64,000 nt of DNA from Ornithinibacillus scapharcae TW25 (GTDB lineage Bacteria; Bacillota; Bacilli; Bacillales; Amphibacillaceae): positions 1 through 64,000 of the forward strand of contig NZ_AEWH01000036.1 in the NCBI RefSeq assembly GCF_000190475.1, read 5' to 3'. The position numbers and the translations under genes are program-made. The notes beneath the pieces were generated by a model. The model was not told the DNA's origin. It was given only the letters and a program-made list of their open reading frames with translations, and searched no databases. This document shows positions 42,978-52,811 of this stretch, piece after piece. Positions within the stretch are counted from its first letter, which is position 1. Every line of letters begins with the position of its first letter.

Positions 42978-44456
42978 TTATAAAATTATCGCAATTAATC
43001 CACCAGAACCTTCGTTGATGATTCTCTCTAGTGTCTCCTTTAGTTTATATCTGGCATTTTCAGGCATTAGTGAGATTTTAGCTTGAATACCCTCTCGTAC
43101 AATAGAGCTAAGAGATCTGCCAAAGATATCGGATTCCCAAATAGATAGTGGGTCTTCCTCAAAATCTTGCATTAAGTATCTAACTAGTTCCTCACTTTGC
43201 TTTTCTGTTCCAATAATAGGAGCGAATTCTGACTCGACCTCCACTTTAATCATATGAATGGAAGGGGCTACAGCCTTTAAGCGAACACCGAATCTTGATC
43301 CTTGTCGGATAATTTCAGGCTCTTCAAGCTCCATATCTTCTAAGGTTGGTGCTGCTATTCCATAACCAGTTTGTTTTACCATTTGAATAGCACTTGCAAC
43401 TTGATCGTATTGGCGTTTCGCATAAGCGAAATCTTGCATTAACTCCAATAAATGATCCTTCCCTCTAATCTCAACGCCTACAATTTCTTTCAATACTTGG
43501 TCATATAAATAATCAGGGGCATGCAGGTCAATCTCCGCAATACCTTCACCCATTTCCATACCAGCTAAGTTTGCTTTGTCAATATAATCATAGTCTGCAA
43601 AATCACCTACAATATGATCCACATCACGTAAACGTTTAATATTCTTAACTGTTGATTGGATTGCTTCTTGATAGCTTTCTCTCAACCAGTGATTTTCCTT
43701 TAATACCATTACCCAGCTTGGAAGATTTACATTTACTTCTAGTACTGGGAATTCATAAAGCGCCTCACGAAGAACATTATAAACATCGTGTTCTGTCATG
43801 GATTCTACACTCATTGCTAAAACAGGAATGTCATATTTTTCACTTAGGTCCTGCCGTAACATTTCTGTTTCATGGCTAGTTGGATTTACAGAATTGACTA
43901 CCATAATAAATGGTTTCCCAACTTCTTTTAATTCTTCCACCACTTTAGACTCAGCGTCTACATAGTCTCCTCTTTCAATATCACCAATAGATCCATCTGT
44001 CGTTACGACAACGCCTATCGTAGAGTGTTCCTGAATGACCTTTCTTGTGCCAATTTCTGCAGCATCATGGAAAGGAATTGGCTCCTCATACCATGGAGTA
44101 TTAATCATCCTAGGACCATTCTCATCTTCAAAGCCTTTGGCACCCTCAACTGCATACCCTACACAGTCTACTAGCCTAATGTTAACGTCAAGGCCTTCTT
44201 CAACTGTTACATTTACTGCTTGATTTGGAATGAACTTTGGCTCGGTTGTCATGATTGTTTTACCAGCTGCACTTTGAGGTAATTCATCTTGTGCTCTAAC
44301 CTTTTCACTTTCATCCTCAATATTCGGAAGCACAACGAGTTCCATAAACTTTTTGATGAACGTTGATTTCCCTGTCCGAACAGCTCCTACAATACCAAGG
44401 TATATATCGCCGTTCGTACGTTTTGAAATATCTTTAAAAATATCTACCTTCTTCAA
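42978..44456 (-). CDS. spoIVA: Stage IV sporulation protein A (spore coat ATPase)
   Basis: Coat-basement ATPase of 492 residues that polymerises on the forespore surface and anchors the coat. Walker A is GAVRTGKS (about 24-31), with a Sigma/TRAFAC GTPase-like fold including LVDCVGYAVEGA (about 95-106) and NSVNPTSHE. A C-terminal localisation domain ends GSGGLIAIIL. Length equals the B. subtilis protein. The start is TTG 44456 behind GGGAGGGGATC. Mother-cell sigma-E expression is expected from the family. Confidence 0.97.
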   Translation of the reverse strand: MKKVDIFKDISKRTNGDIYLGIVGAVRTGKSTFIKKFMELVVLPNIEDESEKVRAQDELPQSAAGKTIMTTEPKFIPNQAVNVTVEEGLDVNIRLVDCVGYAVEGAKGFEDENGPRMINTPWYEEPIPFHDAAEIGTRKVIQEHSTIGVVVTTDGSIGDIERGDYVDAESKVVEELKEVGKPFIMVVNSVNPTSHETEMLRQDLSEKYDIPVLAMSVESMTEHDVYNVLREALYEFPVLEVNVNLPSWVMVLKENHWLRESYQEAIQSTVKNIKRLRDVDHIVGDFADYDYIDKANLAGMEMGEGIAEIDLHAPDYLYDQVLKEIVGVEIRGKDHLLELMQDFAYAKRQYDQVASAIQMVKQTGYGIAAPTLEDMELEEPEIIRQGSRFGVRLKAVAPSIHMIKVEVESEFAPIIGTEKQSEELVRYLMQDFEEDPLSIWESDIFGRSLSSIVREGIQAKISLMPENARYKLKETLERIINEGSGGLIAIIL

Positions 44457-44520
44457 ACGATCCCCTCCCGATCACTACAATATTAAATGAACAAACTACG
44501 AATTATTGACATTACAATTC

Positions 44521-44546
44521 TATGATGTTGTCCTATCAAATTATGA
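44521..44546 (-). promoter_or_regulatory. Candidate sigma-E promoter of spoIVA
   Basis: TCATAAT (44546-44540) and CATCATA (44527-44521) on the minus strand are spaced 12 bases apart, similar to sigma-E -35 and -10 elements, about 65 bases before the start. The spacing is slightly short. Tentative. Confidence 0.3.
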
Positions 44547-44930
44547 CTTAATATATGCAAAAGTATAAAAATAAAGTAAAAACCACTCCCATGTTGACAC
44601 AATATTGAAAGTAGATTCTTGTTTGCATGGGAACAGTGCAAATTGAACGCTAGATGACATTCCACTCCATGCAGCACCGTGTATTCCCTCACACTGCACT
44701 AACCCGATAAAGGGTTTGATAGTGATTTCGTAAAGTATTGTCAGCTTGAAGCCTAACGATCGTTACATGCAGAACGGTTCATGAGTTATGAAGTCTAGCA
44801 AAATATTTGTTTGTGACATGCAATTGCAGTTATCACGATGCTTTTAAGTTCCTTAATCGTTATGTAACCATTCTCATAGAAAATAACGTAATTCGTAGTC
44901 TGGTATTTTAATCACCTCTATTTTCAGCAA
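44547..44930. other. Non-coding stretch upstream of spoIVA
   Basis: About 380 bases with no convincing gene. An open frame of 69 codons on the minus strand (44692-44483) has no ribosome binding site and odd composition. The GC content of part of the region (near 44590-44790) is higher than usual for intergenic DNA here, and its role is unknown. Confidence 0.4.
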
Positions 44931-44972
44931 TAAAAAACCCCTGCAACAAATATATGCTGCAGAGGTTTTTTT
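44931..44972 (-). terminator. Terminator of yphF
   Basis: Stem AACCCCTGCA/TGCAGAGGTT (about 44936-44945, 44958-44967, one mismatch) followed by a T-run on the minus strand. Confidence 0.8.
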
Positions 44973-44980
44973 ATGATAGA

Positions 44981-45700
44981 TTATTGAATCATAAATACAG
45001 GTTCATTATCTTTTATTGTGTACGGTAAGGAATAAGCCGGTAAAAACGGCGTATTTTCAGCTAAAATATAACGGATATCATCGCCCTCTTTATAGCTATG
45101 TTCATACTCTTTCAATGCGTTGTTCAGTTCGATACGATAATCGATATAAACAGTTCCCACCGTATCCATAATAACCGGTAACATTGCATCAGAATAAGGA
45201 CTTTTAATCGTTGGGGGATTTTCTAGTCCAATTTTCTCATGATCAATGGTAAAAACCTGTTTACTTATCTCCTCCCCGAACGGGGGATATAAATTCTTAT
45301 CTCGATACGCATCAATTCTCATGTTTATGCTTCTAAGTTCCTCAGTTATACGTAAATCAATCAATTTAACCCGCGGTTCATTGTCTGGATCAAGAATAGC
45401 ATATTGATAATAACCACCATTTTCATACGCATTTCCAGGCAGTTCTGCTATACTTCCAAGCTCTCGCATCGTGTTAAAATCAATTAAGTATTTCTCGAAA
45501 ATTGGTGTTTCATTCGGCTTTGTGCGTATAGGTAGTAAACCATTAGTACGCTCCCGATAGTCATCTAAAGCTGACTGTACCATGTCCAGCTGTGCCTGAT
45601 TTGGAGTTTGGTTCTTCTCTAATTCATTGCTGGGATACAGGCACCCACTCAGTACCAAACTCAATACCGAGATTAAGATTAATTTATATGTATACTTCAT
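44981..45700 (-). CDS. yphF: YphF-like lipoprotein
   Basis: Lipoprotein of 239 residues with a signal peptide (YKLILISVLSLVLSGC) and lipobox LSGC placing the lipidated Cys at residue 20. The mature part is acidic with no enzymatic motif that I recognise. Position next to yphE and upstream of spoIVA fits YphF. Function is unknown. ATG follows GGAGGTTAAA, and yphE lies 20 bases upstream, suggesting cotranscription. Confidence 0.82.
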   Translation of the reverse strand: MKYTYKLILISVLSLVLSGCLYPSNELEKNQTPNQAQLDMVQSALDDYRERTNGLLPIRTKPNETPIFEKYLIDFNTMRELGSIAELPGNAYENGGYYQYAILDPDNEPRVKLIDLRITEELRSINMRIDAYRDKNLYPPFGEEISKQVFTIDHEKIGLENPPTIKSPYSDAMLPVIMDTVGTVYIDYRIELNNALKEYEHSYKEGDDIRYILAENTPFLPAYSLPYTIKDNEPVFMIQ

Positions 45701-45720
45701 CTATTTAACCTCCGTTAGCC

Positions 45721-45918
45721 CTAGGTAGTTGGTCCACTGAACACAATATAAAGTATGATAATTCCACCTGCAAATAAACTTACGTATGCAAAAAAAGATA
45801 CAATAAATGCTAAAATTCCTTTAAGTTTGTGTCTACTTAAAACAATAAGACCCATTGCCAAAATTAATAAAAACATACCAGCAATTGAAATCCACATATT
45901 TAACATAGACTCTGTCAT
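45721..45918 (-). CDS. yphE: Small membrane protein YphE (DUF2768)
   Basis: A 65-residue protein with two hydrophobic helices (IAGMFLLILAMGLIVLS and GILAFIVSFFAYVSLFAGGII), matching the DUF2768 family and its genomic place between gpsA and yphF. Sporulation-linked expression is inferred from the neighbours only. ATG 45918 follows GAGGTGAGGAT; the longer frame to 45990 has no site. Confidence 0.8.
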   Translation of the reverse strand: MTESMLNMWISIAGMFLLILAMGLIVLSRHKLKGILAFIVSFFAYVSLFAGGIIILYIVFSGPTT

Positions 45919-46061
45919 ATCCTCACCTCTAAATCTGTTTGTCCATATTCTCGCAATCGTAATTATAACATACAGAATTTGTTTGAGCATTTAAAATAAA
46001 GGCGTTTACATGACAGTTTAAATCTGATCCAGTAAGATGCTATTATTTTTTCTGAAATGTA

Positions 46062-46102
46062 CAAAAAAAGCCAGGATGAAGAGGGGCCATCTCCATCCTG
46101 GT
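46062..46102 (-). terminator. Terminator downstream of spoVIF
   Basis: Stem CCAGGATG/CATCCTGG (46071-46078, 46094-46101) with T7 on the minus strand. It lies about 100 bases past the spoVIF stop; I see no gene in that gap. Confidence 0.82.
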
Positions 46103-46202
46103 TTGACTAAATAATACCCAAAGCAACTCTATCTATGAATGCTTGTGCGTTTTATTTTATGCGAGTAGACACGTGGTTGTATCCTCACCTGCCCAGCTAG
46201 AG

Positions 46203-46463
46203 CTATTTTTTAAATAACTGACTCAGAGAGTTCAAATCAGCTGGAACTTTATTGTTAGTTATGGACTTAACAATTTTGTCTTCTTTTTCTTTTGAAATCG
46301 GCTTATTAGCCATCTTAGCTAATTGCCGAACGAGCCTCCGAACTGTCTTCTCATCCGAAAAATCGGCATTTTTAACTGAATCAGCAACCTTAAATATATC
46401 ATTAGGATTAATTCCAGTGCTTTGCTGGATTTTGTCAAAAGGATTATGACTATTGTTGCTCAC
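46203..46463 (-). CDS. spoVIF: Stage VI sporulation protein F
   Basis: A small helical, charged protein of 86 residues resembling SpoVIF, needed for coat assembly: NPFDKIQQSTGINPNDIF near the start and RRLVRQLAKMANKPIS in the centre. The start is GTG 46463 behind AGGAGGCGAG. In B. subtilis spoVIF is elsewhere, but this family member sits next to gpsA in several other Bacillaceae; that statement is from memory. Confidence 0.75.
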   Translation of the reverse strand: MSNNSHNPFDKIQQSTGINPNDIFKVADSVKNADFSDEKTVRRLVRQLAKMANKPISKEKEDKIVKSITNNKVPADLNSLSQLFKK

Positions 46464-46526
46464 ACGCTCGCCTCCTTGCTGCTATATTATTTCAACATAG
46501 TATATGCAAGGGACTTTGGCATTGTG

Positions 46527-47564
46527 TTAGCGTGCGTAACGGTTCTTTAATAAAGAGGCAAGGTCGTCCATTTCTTCTCGTTTAGTTCGATTCATTAATT
46601 GTTCTACAACATCTTTAGGTCGCTTACCATGATGGATAATATCATAGATTCCAAAAGTAATAGGCATATCAATATTTTCAGTTTGTGCAAACTGATATGC
46701 CGCTTCCGCTGTACGCACTCCTTCAACGACCATTCCCATTTGCTCTAGAACATCTTGGAGGTTTTTCCCTTTTCCAAGCAAATTACCTGCTCTCCAATTC
46801 CTACTATGGACACTCGTACAGGTTACAATAAGATCCCCCACACCAGGCAACCCAAGAAAACTTAACGGATTTGCTCCTAAATACGTACCCAATCTCGTTA
46901 TTTCAGCGAGTCCTCTTGTAATTAATGCTGCCTTTGCGTTATCACCGTATCCTAAGCCATCCGAAATACCAGCTCCAAGCGCGATAATGTTCTTAAGTGC
47001 ACCACCAAGTTCTAGACCTATAACATCATTACTTGTATAGACCCTGAACACTTCATTAAAAAATAGGTTCTGAGCAATTTTTGCATTATCTTCGTTAATG
47101 GATGCTACTGTCACGGTTGTAGGCTGTCTTTGACCTACTTCTTCTGCATGACTTGGACCAGATAATACCACGATATCCTCATAATTGATACGATTCATCT
47201 CTTCGTCGATTAATTGAGATACTCGTTTTAATGTACCTGGTTCTATGCCCTTAGTTGCGTGAATAATAACTGGTGCAGTATCCAACATCTTATCTAATTG
47301 CTGACTTACCTCTCGTATTGCTTTTGTAGGGACAACTAATACGATTACTTCTACACCCTGAATGGCTTCTTTCATATCATGAAAGGCACGAATCTTCTCC
47401 GGAATCATGATTTCTAAGTAATGTTCATTTTTATGTGTTGTATTAATTTGGTCCGCTTGCTCTTTACGATGTGTCCATAAACGAACATCATGTCCATTAT
47501 CTGCTAACACAATACTCAAGGCAGTTCCCCAACTACCAGCACCTAAAACAGCTATCTTTTTCAC
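46527..47564 (-). CDS. gpsA: Glycerol-3-phosphate dehydrogenase [NAD(P)+]
   Basis: Makes sn-glycerol-3-phosphate from DHAP for membrane lipids, 345 residues. N-terminal Rossmann AVLGAGSWGTALS (about 5-17) and C-terminal GYGDNAKAALITRGLAE (about 242-258, active-site Lys/Asp/Arg region). The start is GTG 47564 just after GGGAGGAGAACAG. The longer frame to 47597 has no site and would overlap der. Length equals B. subtilis GpsA. It follows der by 13 bases. Confidence 0.95.
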   Translation of the reverse strand: MKKIAVLGAGSWGTALSIVLADNGHDVRLWTHRKEQADQINTTHKNEHYLEIMIPEKIRAFHDMKEAIQGVEVIVLVVPTKAIREVSQQLDKMLDTAPVIIHATKGIEPGTLKRVSQLIDEEMNRINYEDIVVLSGPSHAEEVGQRQPTTVTVASINEDNAKIAQNLFFNEVFRVYTSNDVIGLELGGALKNIIALGAGISDGLGYGDNAKAALITRGLAEITRLGTYLGANPLSFLGLPGVGDLIVTCTSVHSRNWRAGNLLGKGKNLQDVLEQMGMVVEGVRTAEAAYQFAQTENIDMPITFGIYDIIHHGKRPKDVVEQLMNRTKREEMDDLASLLKNRYAR

Positions 47565-47577
47565 ACTGTTCTCCTCC

Positions 47578-48888
47578 CTATGACCTTCTTCTTGCAAATA
47601 TTTTTATCGGAGTTCCAACAAATCCAAATGCATCTCTAATTTTATTTTCTAAAAATCTTTCATAAGAAAAGTGCATTAATTCAGGTTCATTCACAAAGAT
47701 GACAAATGCTGGAGGCTTAACAGCCACCTGAGTCCCATATAATACTTTCAATTTTCTTCCTTTTAATGTCGGTGTTGGATTCATTGCGATTGCATCCATG
47801 ATGACATCATTAAGAACATTAGTAGGAATTCGTTTTGCATGGTTCTCGCTCGCTAATTGGACCATCGGTAATAATGTGTGCAAACGCTTTTTCGTTTTAG
47901 CAGATAAAAATACAATTGGAGCGTAGTCCAAGAATTGAAAATGAGCTCTAATTTTTTCTTCAAATTCTTTCATTGTTTTTTCATCTGTTTCAATTGCGTC
48001 CCATTTATTTACTACGATAACAATACTTCTACCAGCATCATGTGCATATCCTGCAATCTTTTTGTCTTGTTCCCTTATACCCGTTTCGGCATCAATTAAA
48101 ACTAATACAACGTCGGAACGTTCAATCGCCCGTAACGCACGGAGTACACTATATTTCTCAGTTGACTCATATACCTTTCCACGTTTACGCATTCCAGCGG
48201 TATCAATAATAACATAGTCTTGTCCATCTTTATTCAGATGGGTATCAATCGCATCTCTAGTTGTCCCTTCGATATCACTAACAATGACACGTTCCTCATT
48301 TAATAACGCATTCACTAAAGAGGATTTCCCTACGTTAGGTCTCCCTATCAGACTGAAGTATATGGTATCCTCATCATGTGATTCTTGCTCAAACTGAGGA
48401 AAATGTGTTACAACTTCATCTAATAAGTCCCCTAACCCTAAACCATGCGCACCTGAAATGGGAAATGGCTCGCCAAATCCTAAGGAATAATATTCATATA
48501 TTTCATCACGCATCTCTGGATTATCCACTTTATTTACTGCTAAAACGACAGGTTTACTGGATTTGTATAGAAGCTTAGCTACTTCTTCATCCGCTGCTGT
48601 AATCCCTTCCTTCGCATTTACAATAAATATAATGACATCCGCTTCATCAATAGCAATCTCTGCTTGTTGACGCATTTGAATTAATAGCGGTTCGTCTCCT
48701 ATTTCAATCCCACCAGTATCAATCAAATTGAAATTTGTATTTAACCATTCCGCTTGTGAGTAAATACGATCTCGTGTTACACCTGGAATATCTTCCACGA
48801 TTGATATTCTTTCTCCAACTAATCTATTAAAAATAGTAGATTTTCCTACATTTGGTCGCCCTACAATGGCTACTACTGCTTTCCTCAT
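47578..48888 (-). CDS. der: Ribosome-biogenesis GTPase Der
   Basis: Double-GTPase (EngA) of 436 residues needed for 50S subunit assembly. The first G domain has GRPNVGKST (about 10-18), DIPGVTRD and DTGG; the second has [15 protein letters not shown] (about 183-197), DTAGMR and NKWD. A C-terminal KH-like domain follows ([24 protein letters not shown]). ATG 48888 is preceded by GAGAGGAT; the ATG at 48900 overlaps that site. Length matches the family exactly. Confidence 0.96.
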   Translation of the reverse strand: MRKAVVAIVGRPNVGKSTIFNRLVGERISIVEDIPGVTRDRIYSQAEWLNTNFNLIDTGGIEIGDEPLLIQMRQQAEIAIDEADVIIFIVNAKEGITAADEEVAKLLYKSSKPVVLAVNKVDNPEMRDEIYEYYSLGFGEPFPISGAHGLGLGDLLDEVVTHFPQFEQESHDEDTIYFSLIGRPNVGKSSLVNALLNEERVIVSDIEGTTRDAIDTHLNKDGQDYVIIDTAGMRKRGKVYESTEKYSVLRALRAIERSDVVLVLIDAETGIREQDKKIAGYAHDAGRSIVIVVNKWDAIETDEKTMKEFEEKIRAHFQFLDYAPIVFLSAKTKKRLHTLLPMVQLASENHAKRIPTNVLNDVIMDAIAMNPTPTLKGRKLKVLYGTQVAVKPPAFVIFVNEPELMHFSYERFLENKIRDAFGFVGTPIKIFARRRS

Positions 48889-48976
48889 CGAAAGGAACAT
48901 CCTCTCTCTATTATGTATAAAGTTACGATTTTATAACTTTATTTATTCTAGCAAAAGAAACCACTATTAACAATCA

Positions 48977-49162
48977 TTAATGTTTTACGATGATAAATAC
49001 CTCATCACTAAGTGCATGTGCAATCCCGTCTAATATGGCTTCTAGATTTGCTGCATATTTCTGTAATTCGTCAAAATCATGACAAATAAAAATAGGTGCA
49101 CCGCCTGACACCTTTTCTTTATTCGTAGTAATAATCGCAAGTACCGACTTCTCAATAACCAT
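48977..49162 (-). CDS. Small capping subunit associated with the YIEGIA protein
   Basis: A 61-residue soluble protein (MVIEKSVLAIITTNK start, a GGAPIF segment, C-terminal HALSDEVFIIVKH). It is recognised as the small protein usually encoded next to YIEGIA-domain membrane proteins and named a capping complex subunit. It follows the YIEGIA gene by only two bases, so translation is probably coupled. A partner of the membrane protein is likely, but the function is unknown. Confidence 0.78.
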   Translation of the reverse strand: MVIEKSVLAIITTNKEKVSGGAPIFICHDFDELQKYAANLEAILDGIAHALSDEVFIIVKH

Positions 49163-49164
49163 AA

Positions 49165-50055
49165 CTACTTGACCTCCTCGTTATGTGTATCGGATCTTGA
49201 TGGCATTCGAATAGCAGTCTCCAACACCGGAACTGCTCCAATTATTTCCTTAGCTTTTTCTTTGTCGCGGATTTGAGGTAGAATAAACACCCCAATTCTC
49301 CCATCATCTAAATCCCGTTTAATTAACGGAACTAATGCAGGAGTACCTGAATCACGGAATACGCCTAATGATACGGATACATCATGCAAGATTGCTTGTC
49401 TTTGTCCTAAGTGCGCGATTGTATTCACAACGTTGATATTTTTTGGCTTCAGTACAAACCCCATGCCATATTTTAGAATCTCCTCTTGTCTCTCTGGTAA
49501 TCCGATGTTCATAATGTAAATGTTGTCTACATATAGGCCAGCACCATCAAAATGAGGTGCAACATATTCAATGTCAACAATATCCTTTATCGTACTGCCG
49601 CTTTGAAGAACTTTACTTATTATTAAGCAAATAATTCCCCCTATAACAGCGACGTATATATCCCATATTAAATAAAATAGCGTTCCAACAAATGCAGTCA
49701 GTATGACGAGATAGTTTCTACTTTCAAAGGAAATTGCTATACCTTCTATGTAGGCTTTTCCTCTAGAAACAAGCTCATCACCATCTATTTCGGTCAAGGT
49801 ATTTCTCTCCATATTTCTAACTTCCCGGAACTGTGTTGCAGCAACTGTTAAAAATGTTACTGCAGTAAAGTTCATTTCCATTAAGGCAGGAACAGCTACA
49901 GCACCTAGTGATGCTGCAATAAAACCCAAAGCAACATGAATAATTTTTCCGTGTAGATATGTAGGGTATTGACGATAATCTGTACGTAGCATTAATATCC
50001 TAGCGATCGTTCCAATTGCTACACCAAATACTATAGGCATAGTATATTCATTCAT
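49165..50055 (-). CDS. yphB: YIEGIA-domain membrane protein (YphB)
   Basis: Membrane protein of 296 residues with several helices and the family's name motif AYIEGIAIS (about residue 103-111). The C-terminal half is soluble with alternating strands (YVDNIYIMNIG, GVFILPQIRDK). It is found in endospore formers and expected to be made in sporulation. ATG 50055 follows GAGGTGGC. It overlaps the yphA end region closely (stop of yphA 12 bases earlier). Confidence 0.83.
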   Translation of the reverse strand: MNEYTMPIVFGVAIGTIARILMLRTDYRQYPTYLHGKIIHVALGFIAASLGAVAVPALMEMNFTAVTFLTVAATQFREVRNMERNTLTEIDGDELVSRGKAYIEGIAISFESRNYLVILTAFVGTLFYLIWDIYVAVIGGIICLIISKVLQSGSTIKDIVDIEYVAPHFDGAGLYVDNIYIMNIGLPERQEEILKYGMGFVLKPKNINVVNTIAHLGQRQAILHDVSVSLGVFRDSGTPALVPLIKRDLDDGRIGVFILPQIRDKEKAKEIIGAVPVLETAIRMPSRSDTHNEEVK

Positions 50056-50066
50056 TATTTGCCACC

Positions 50067-50654
50067 TCAAATGCTGTTTGTTTTGTTGCTAGGAAAAGCA
50101 ATAATTTTCTCTTTCCCACGTTGTAAAATCTCTATGATACCTAATAATAATAGGGTTATGAATAATGTATCTAAAAACATGGCATCCCCAATGGTTTTTG
50201 AAATGGTGTAATTGGAGAGTAATAAGCCATAGACAAACTCTCCGCCACATAGACCAATGATACAATTAGCCAATCTATTGTAGTATTGCTTAGACACCAT
50301 TATCGTCAGGAATACACATAATAACGGAATAATAATTAGTCTTGGCATGAACAGCCAAACCGGTGCATTTGTTTCCCAAATAAGCATACTAGAATAGCCA
50401 ATCATGACAGTAAAGGCAGAAAACATTTGTAAGCCTTTATATTTTAAGCTTGCCAAAAATAAAAACCCCCCGATTAGAATTGCTAAATAGCTGCAGGAAA
50501 TATCTAAGAAATCTATTGTTAAGTAAAGCTTTGAAACACTAATGGTTATTAATACCCAGATAGTAAATTTGGTTCTAGTGTCGTTTTTCGGCATTAAAAA
50601 TGTCGTCAAGATCCAAAATATCCAACTAATCCAGTAAAAATACAAACCTTCCAT
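50067..50654 (-). CDS. yphA: Membrane protein YphA
   Basis: Hydrophobic protein of 195 residues with about six to seven predicted helices and a short basic C-terminus (RGKEKIIAFPSNKTNS). Position directly before the YIEGIA gene and after ypfD fits YphA. No catalytic motif. ATG 50654 is behind GGTGGGTGAAC; the longer frame to 50675 lacks a site. It forms a three-gene unit with yphB and the small subunit. Confidence 0.8.
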   Translation of the reverse strand: MEGLYFYWISWIFWILTTFLMPKNDTRTKFTIWVLITISVSKLYLTIDFLDISCSYLAILIGGFLFLASLKYKGLQMFSAFTVMIGYSSMLIWETNAPVWLFMPRLIIIPLLCVFLTIMVSKQYYNRLANCIIGLCGGEFVYGLLLSNYTISKTIGDAMFLDTLFITLLLLGIIEILQRGKEKIIAFPSNKTNSI

Positions 50655-50705
50655 ACCCAGTTCACCCACCCTCATTATTATTGCTTGGATGATAGATTTT
50701 TAAAC

Positions 50706-50750
50706 AAAAAAGATGTCCTCTAGGCCCCAGCGCCCTAGAAGACATCTTTT
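50706..50750 (-). terminator. Terminator of ypfD
   Basis: Long stem AAAAGATGTCCTCTAGG/CCTAGAAGACATCTTTT (about 50707-50724, 50734-50750, one mismatch) with T-run on the minus strand. Confidence 0.9.
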
Positions 50751-50758
50751 AATTTTAA

Positions 50759-51892
50759 TTATTGTTTAAACTTATTTAATTTATCTCCGATGAGATCTCC
50801 GAATTGAAAACCTGTTTGTTCCTCATCTTTTGCATATTGCTGATACTCTTGTGCTTCCTGTTCTTCTTCTATTTCTCTAATACTTAATGACATTCTTTCT
50901 TCTTTCTCGTTAATATCGAGAACCTTCACCGTTACCTTTTGCCCAACTTCTAATACTTCATGTGGAGTGCCAATATGACGGTTTGCTATTTGAGATATAT
51001 GCACTAAGCCTTCCACGTTCGGTAATACTTCTACAAATGCACCGAAGTTTACTAAACGTTTAACCGTACCTTCTAGTACTTGACCTGGTTGAATTTTCTC
51101 TTCCATTCCTTGCCATGGACCTGGTAGTACTTTCTTTCTAGATAATGCAATTCGTTCATTATCATGGTCGATAGATAGTACTTCTACCTTTATTTTTTCT
51201 CCTTCTGAAACAACTTCCGAAGCTTTGCTTACACGTTCATGGGATAGTTGAGATATATGTACTAATCCATCCATTCCACCTAAATCTACAAATACTCCAA
51301 AATCCGTAATCCGTTGTACGGTACCTTCTAATACCTGTCCTACTTCTAATGATTGAAGCAATTTAGATTTTTTGCTGGCTTGCTCTTGCTCGATAACTGC
51401 TCGATGTGACAAAATTACTTTATTTTGTTCTCTATCTAACTCAACTAATTGAACCGCTAAAACTCTGTCTTGATATGCAGCGAAGTCTTCCACAAAATGG
51501 GTCTCCACTAGTGAGGCAGGAATAAATCCGCGAACACCAACATCAACAACTAATCCACCCTTGACTACTTCTTTTACTTGGACATCAAATACCTCACCTG
51601 ATTGAAATTTAGCTTCTAAATCTCCCCAGGCCATTTCTTGATCCACCAATCTCTTGGAAAGAATCACTTCATCATCTTCAATCTTTTTAATAGTTAAAGA
51701 AAGTGTATCCCCAACGTTAACTACTTCGTTCGGAGTTTCTACATGAAGAGCAGACAATTCACTAATCGGAATAATTCCTTCCGTTTTATAACCAATATCA
51801 ACTAAAACATGCTTGTCTTCTATCTTGACAACCGTTCCAGTTACTTTATCTCCTACGTGAAAATCTAAGTTCTCTTGATTTGTTTCATTCAT
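50759..51892 (-). CDS. ypfD: S1-domain RNA-binding protein YpfD (ribosomal protein S1 homologue)
   Basis: A 377-residue protein with four S1 OB-fold repeats starting near residues 14, 98, 185 and 270. Each ends in typical VHISQLS or VHISQIA patterns (repeats three and four) or diverged forms. The acidic C-terminus is short. In Gram-positive bacteria this S1 homologue binds RNA but is not a stable ribosomal protein. ATG follows AAGGAGGAAATA. The gene lies downstream of cmk, as in many bacteria. Confidence 0.93.
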   Translation of the reverse strand: MNETNQENLDFHVGDKVTGTVVKIEDKHVLVDIGYKTEGIIPISELSALHVETPNEVVNVGDTLSLTIKKIEDDEVILSKRLVDQEMAWGDLEAKFQSGEVFDVQVKEVVKGGLVVDVGVRGFIPASLVETHFVEDFAAYQDRVLAVQLVELDREQNKVILSHRAVIEQEQASKKSKLLQSLEVGQVLEGTVQRITDFGVFVDLGGMDGLVHISQLSHERVSKASEVVSEGEKIKVEVLSIDHDNERIALSRKKVLPGPWQGMEEKIQPGQVLEGTVKRLVNFGAFVEVLPNVEGLVHISQIANRHIGTPHEVLEVGQKVTVKVLDINEKEERMSLSIREIEEEQEAQEYQQYAKDEEQTGFQFGDLIGDKLNKFKQ

Positions 51893-52042
51893 ACTATTTC
51901 CTCCTTATCCAAACAGCCAATTACCAGTTTAATATTCTGAATAAAATACTTTCTTTTATAACTTCTAATATTTGACTATATTTGTCAAGATTAAAACCAG
52001 ATATAAATGGATTCTAGGACTTTTCTCTTATCATCTATAAAT

Positions 52043-52723
52043 TTAGATAATATTATTCGCTTCATCCAATATACGGTCCGCAACCTCAGAAATTGTTAAA
52101 GAAGTCGTGTCTATTTCTATCGCATCGTCAGCTTTAATCAATGGAGAAGCTTCACGTTCAGAATCAATTAAGTCTCTTTTTTCAATTTCTTTTTTTAATT
52201 CTTCCAAATCGGATGGGAAACCTTTTTCTAAGTTCTCAACATGTCTACGTTTGGCACGTTCATCTACCGAAGCAATTAAAAAAATCTTTACTTCTGCGTC
52301 CGGTATAACCTTTGTTCCTATATCACGACCATCCATTACTACCCCGCGTTCTTTAGCTAGCAATTGTTGCCTTGCTACCATATCCATTCGAACTTTCGGA
52401 TGTTGTGCAACATAAGAGACATTATTTGTCACATCCTTTGTTCGAATATCAAGCGTGACATCAATATCATCTAATAATACACGTTGCCCATCTTCACCTT
52501 GTATTAACTTAACAGTTGTTTCTGCTAGTAAATTCACTAAATCAGACTCATCATTGACGTCTACTGAACTTTTTAATGCCTTTAATGTAATAGCGCGGTA
52601 CATTGCCCCCGTATCAATATAAATATAATTTAATTTATTAGCGACTATTTTCGCTACTGTACTTTTACCAGCTGCAGCTGGGCCATCAATTGCAATCGCA
52701 ATCTTCTTGTTCATTTTTTTCAT
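52043..52723 (-). CDS. cmk: Cytidylate kinase
   Basis: Phosphorylates CMP and dCMP, 226 residues. The P-loop is [13 protein letters not shown] (about 13-25). GAMYRAITL (about 38-46), [10 protein letters not shown] (about 130-139, CMP-binding) and ERAKRRH (about 152-158) follow. ATG 52723 is five bases after AGAGG; a later ATG three codons on is also possible. Located between ypfA and ypfD as in B. subtilis. Confidence 0.95.
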   Translation of the reverse strand: MKKMNKKIAIAIDGPAAAGKSTVAKIVANKLNYIYIDTGAMYRAITLKALKSSVDVNDESDLVNLLAETTVKLIQGEDGQRVLLDDIDVTLDIRTKDVTNNVSYVAQHPKVRMDMVARQQLLAKERGVVMDGRDIGTKVIPDAEVKIFLIASVDERAKRRHVENLEKGFPSDLEELKKEIEKRDLIDSEREASPLIKADDAIEIDTTSLTISEVADRILDEANNII

Positions 52724-52811
52724 TCATTCCTCTCATTGTAAATCAAAAGTTGCCATCCTGGTTCCCGCTATAATAGCCTCCCAGTAAATGATACAAAAGT
52801 ATGATAAACTA

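Noticed and set aside
44483-44692. 69-codon ORF on the minus strand upstream of spoIVA
   Set aside because: No ribosome binding site before its GTG, Cys/His-rich odd composition, and no resemblance to a known protein.
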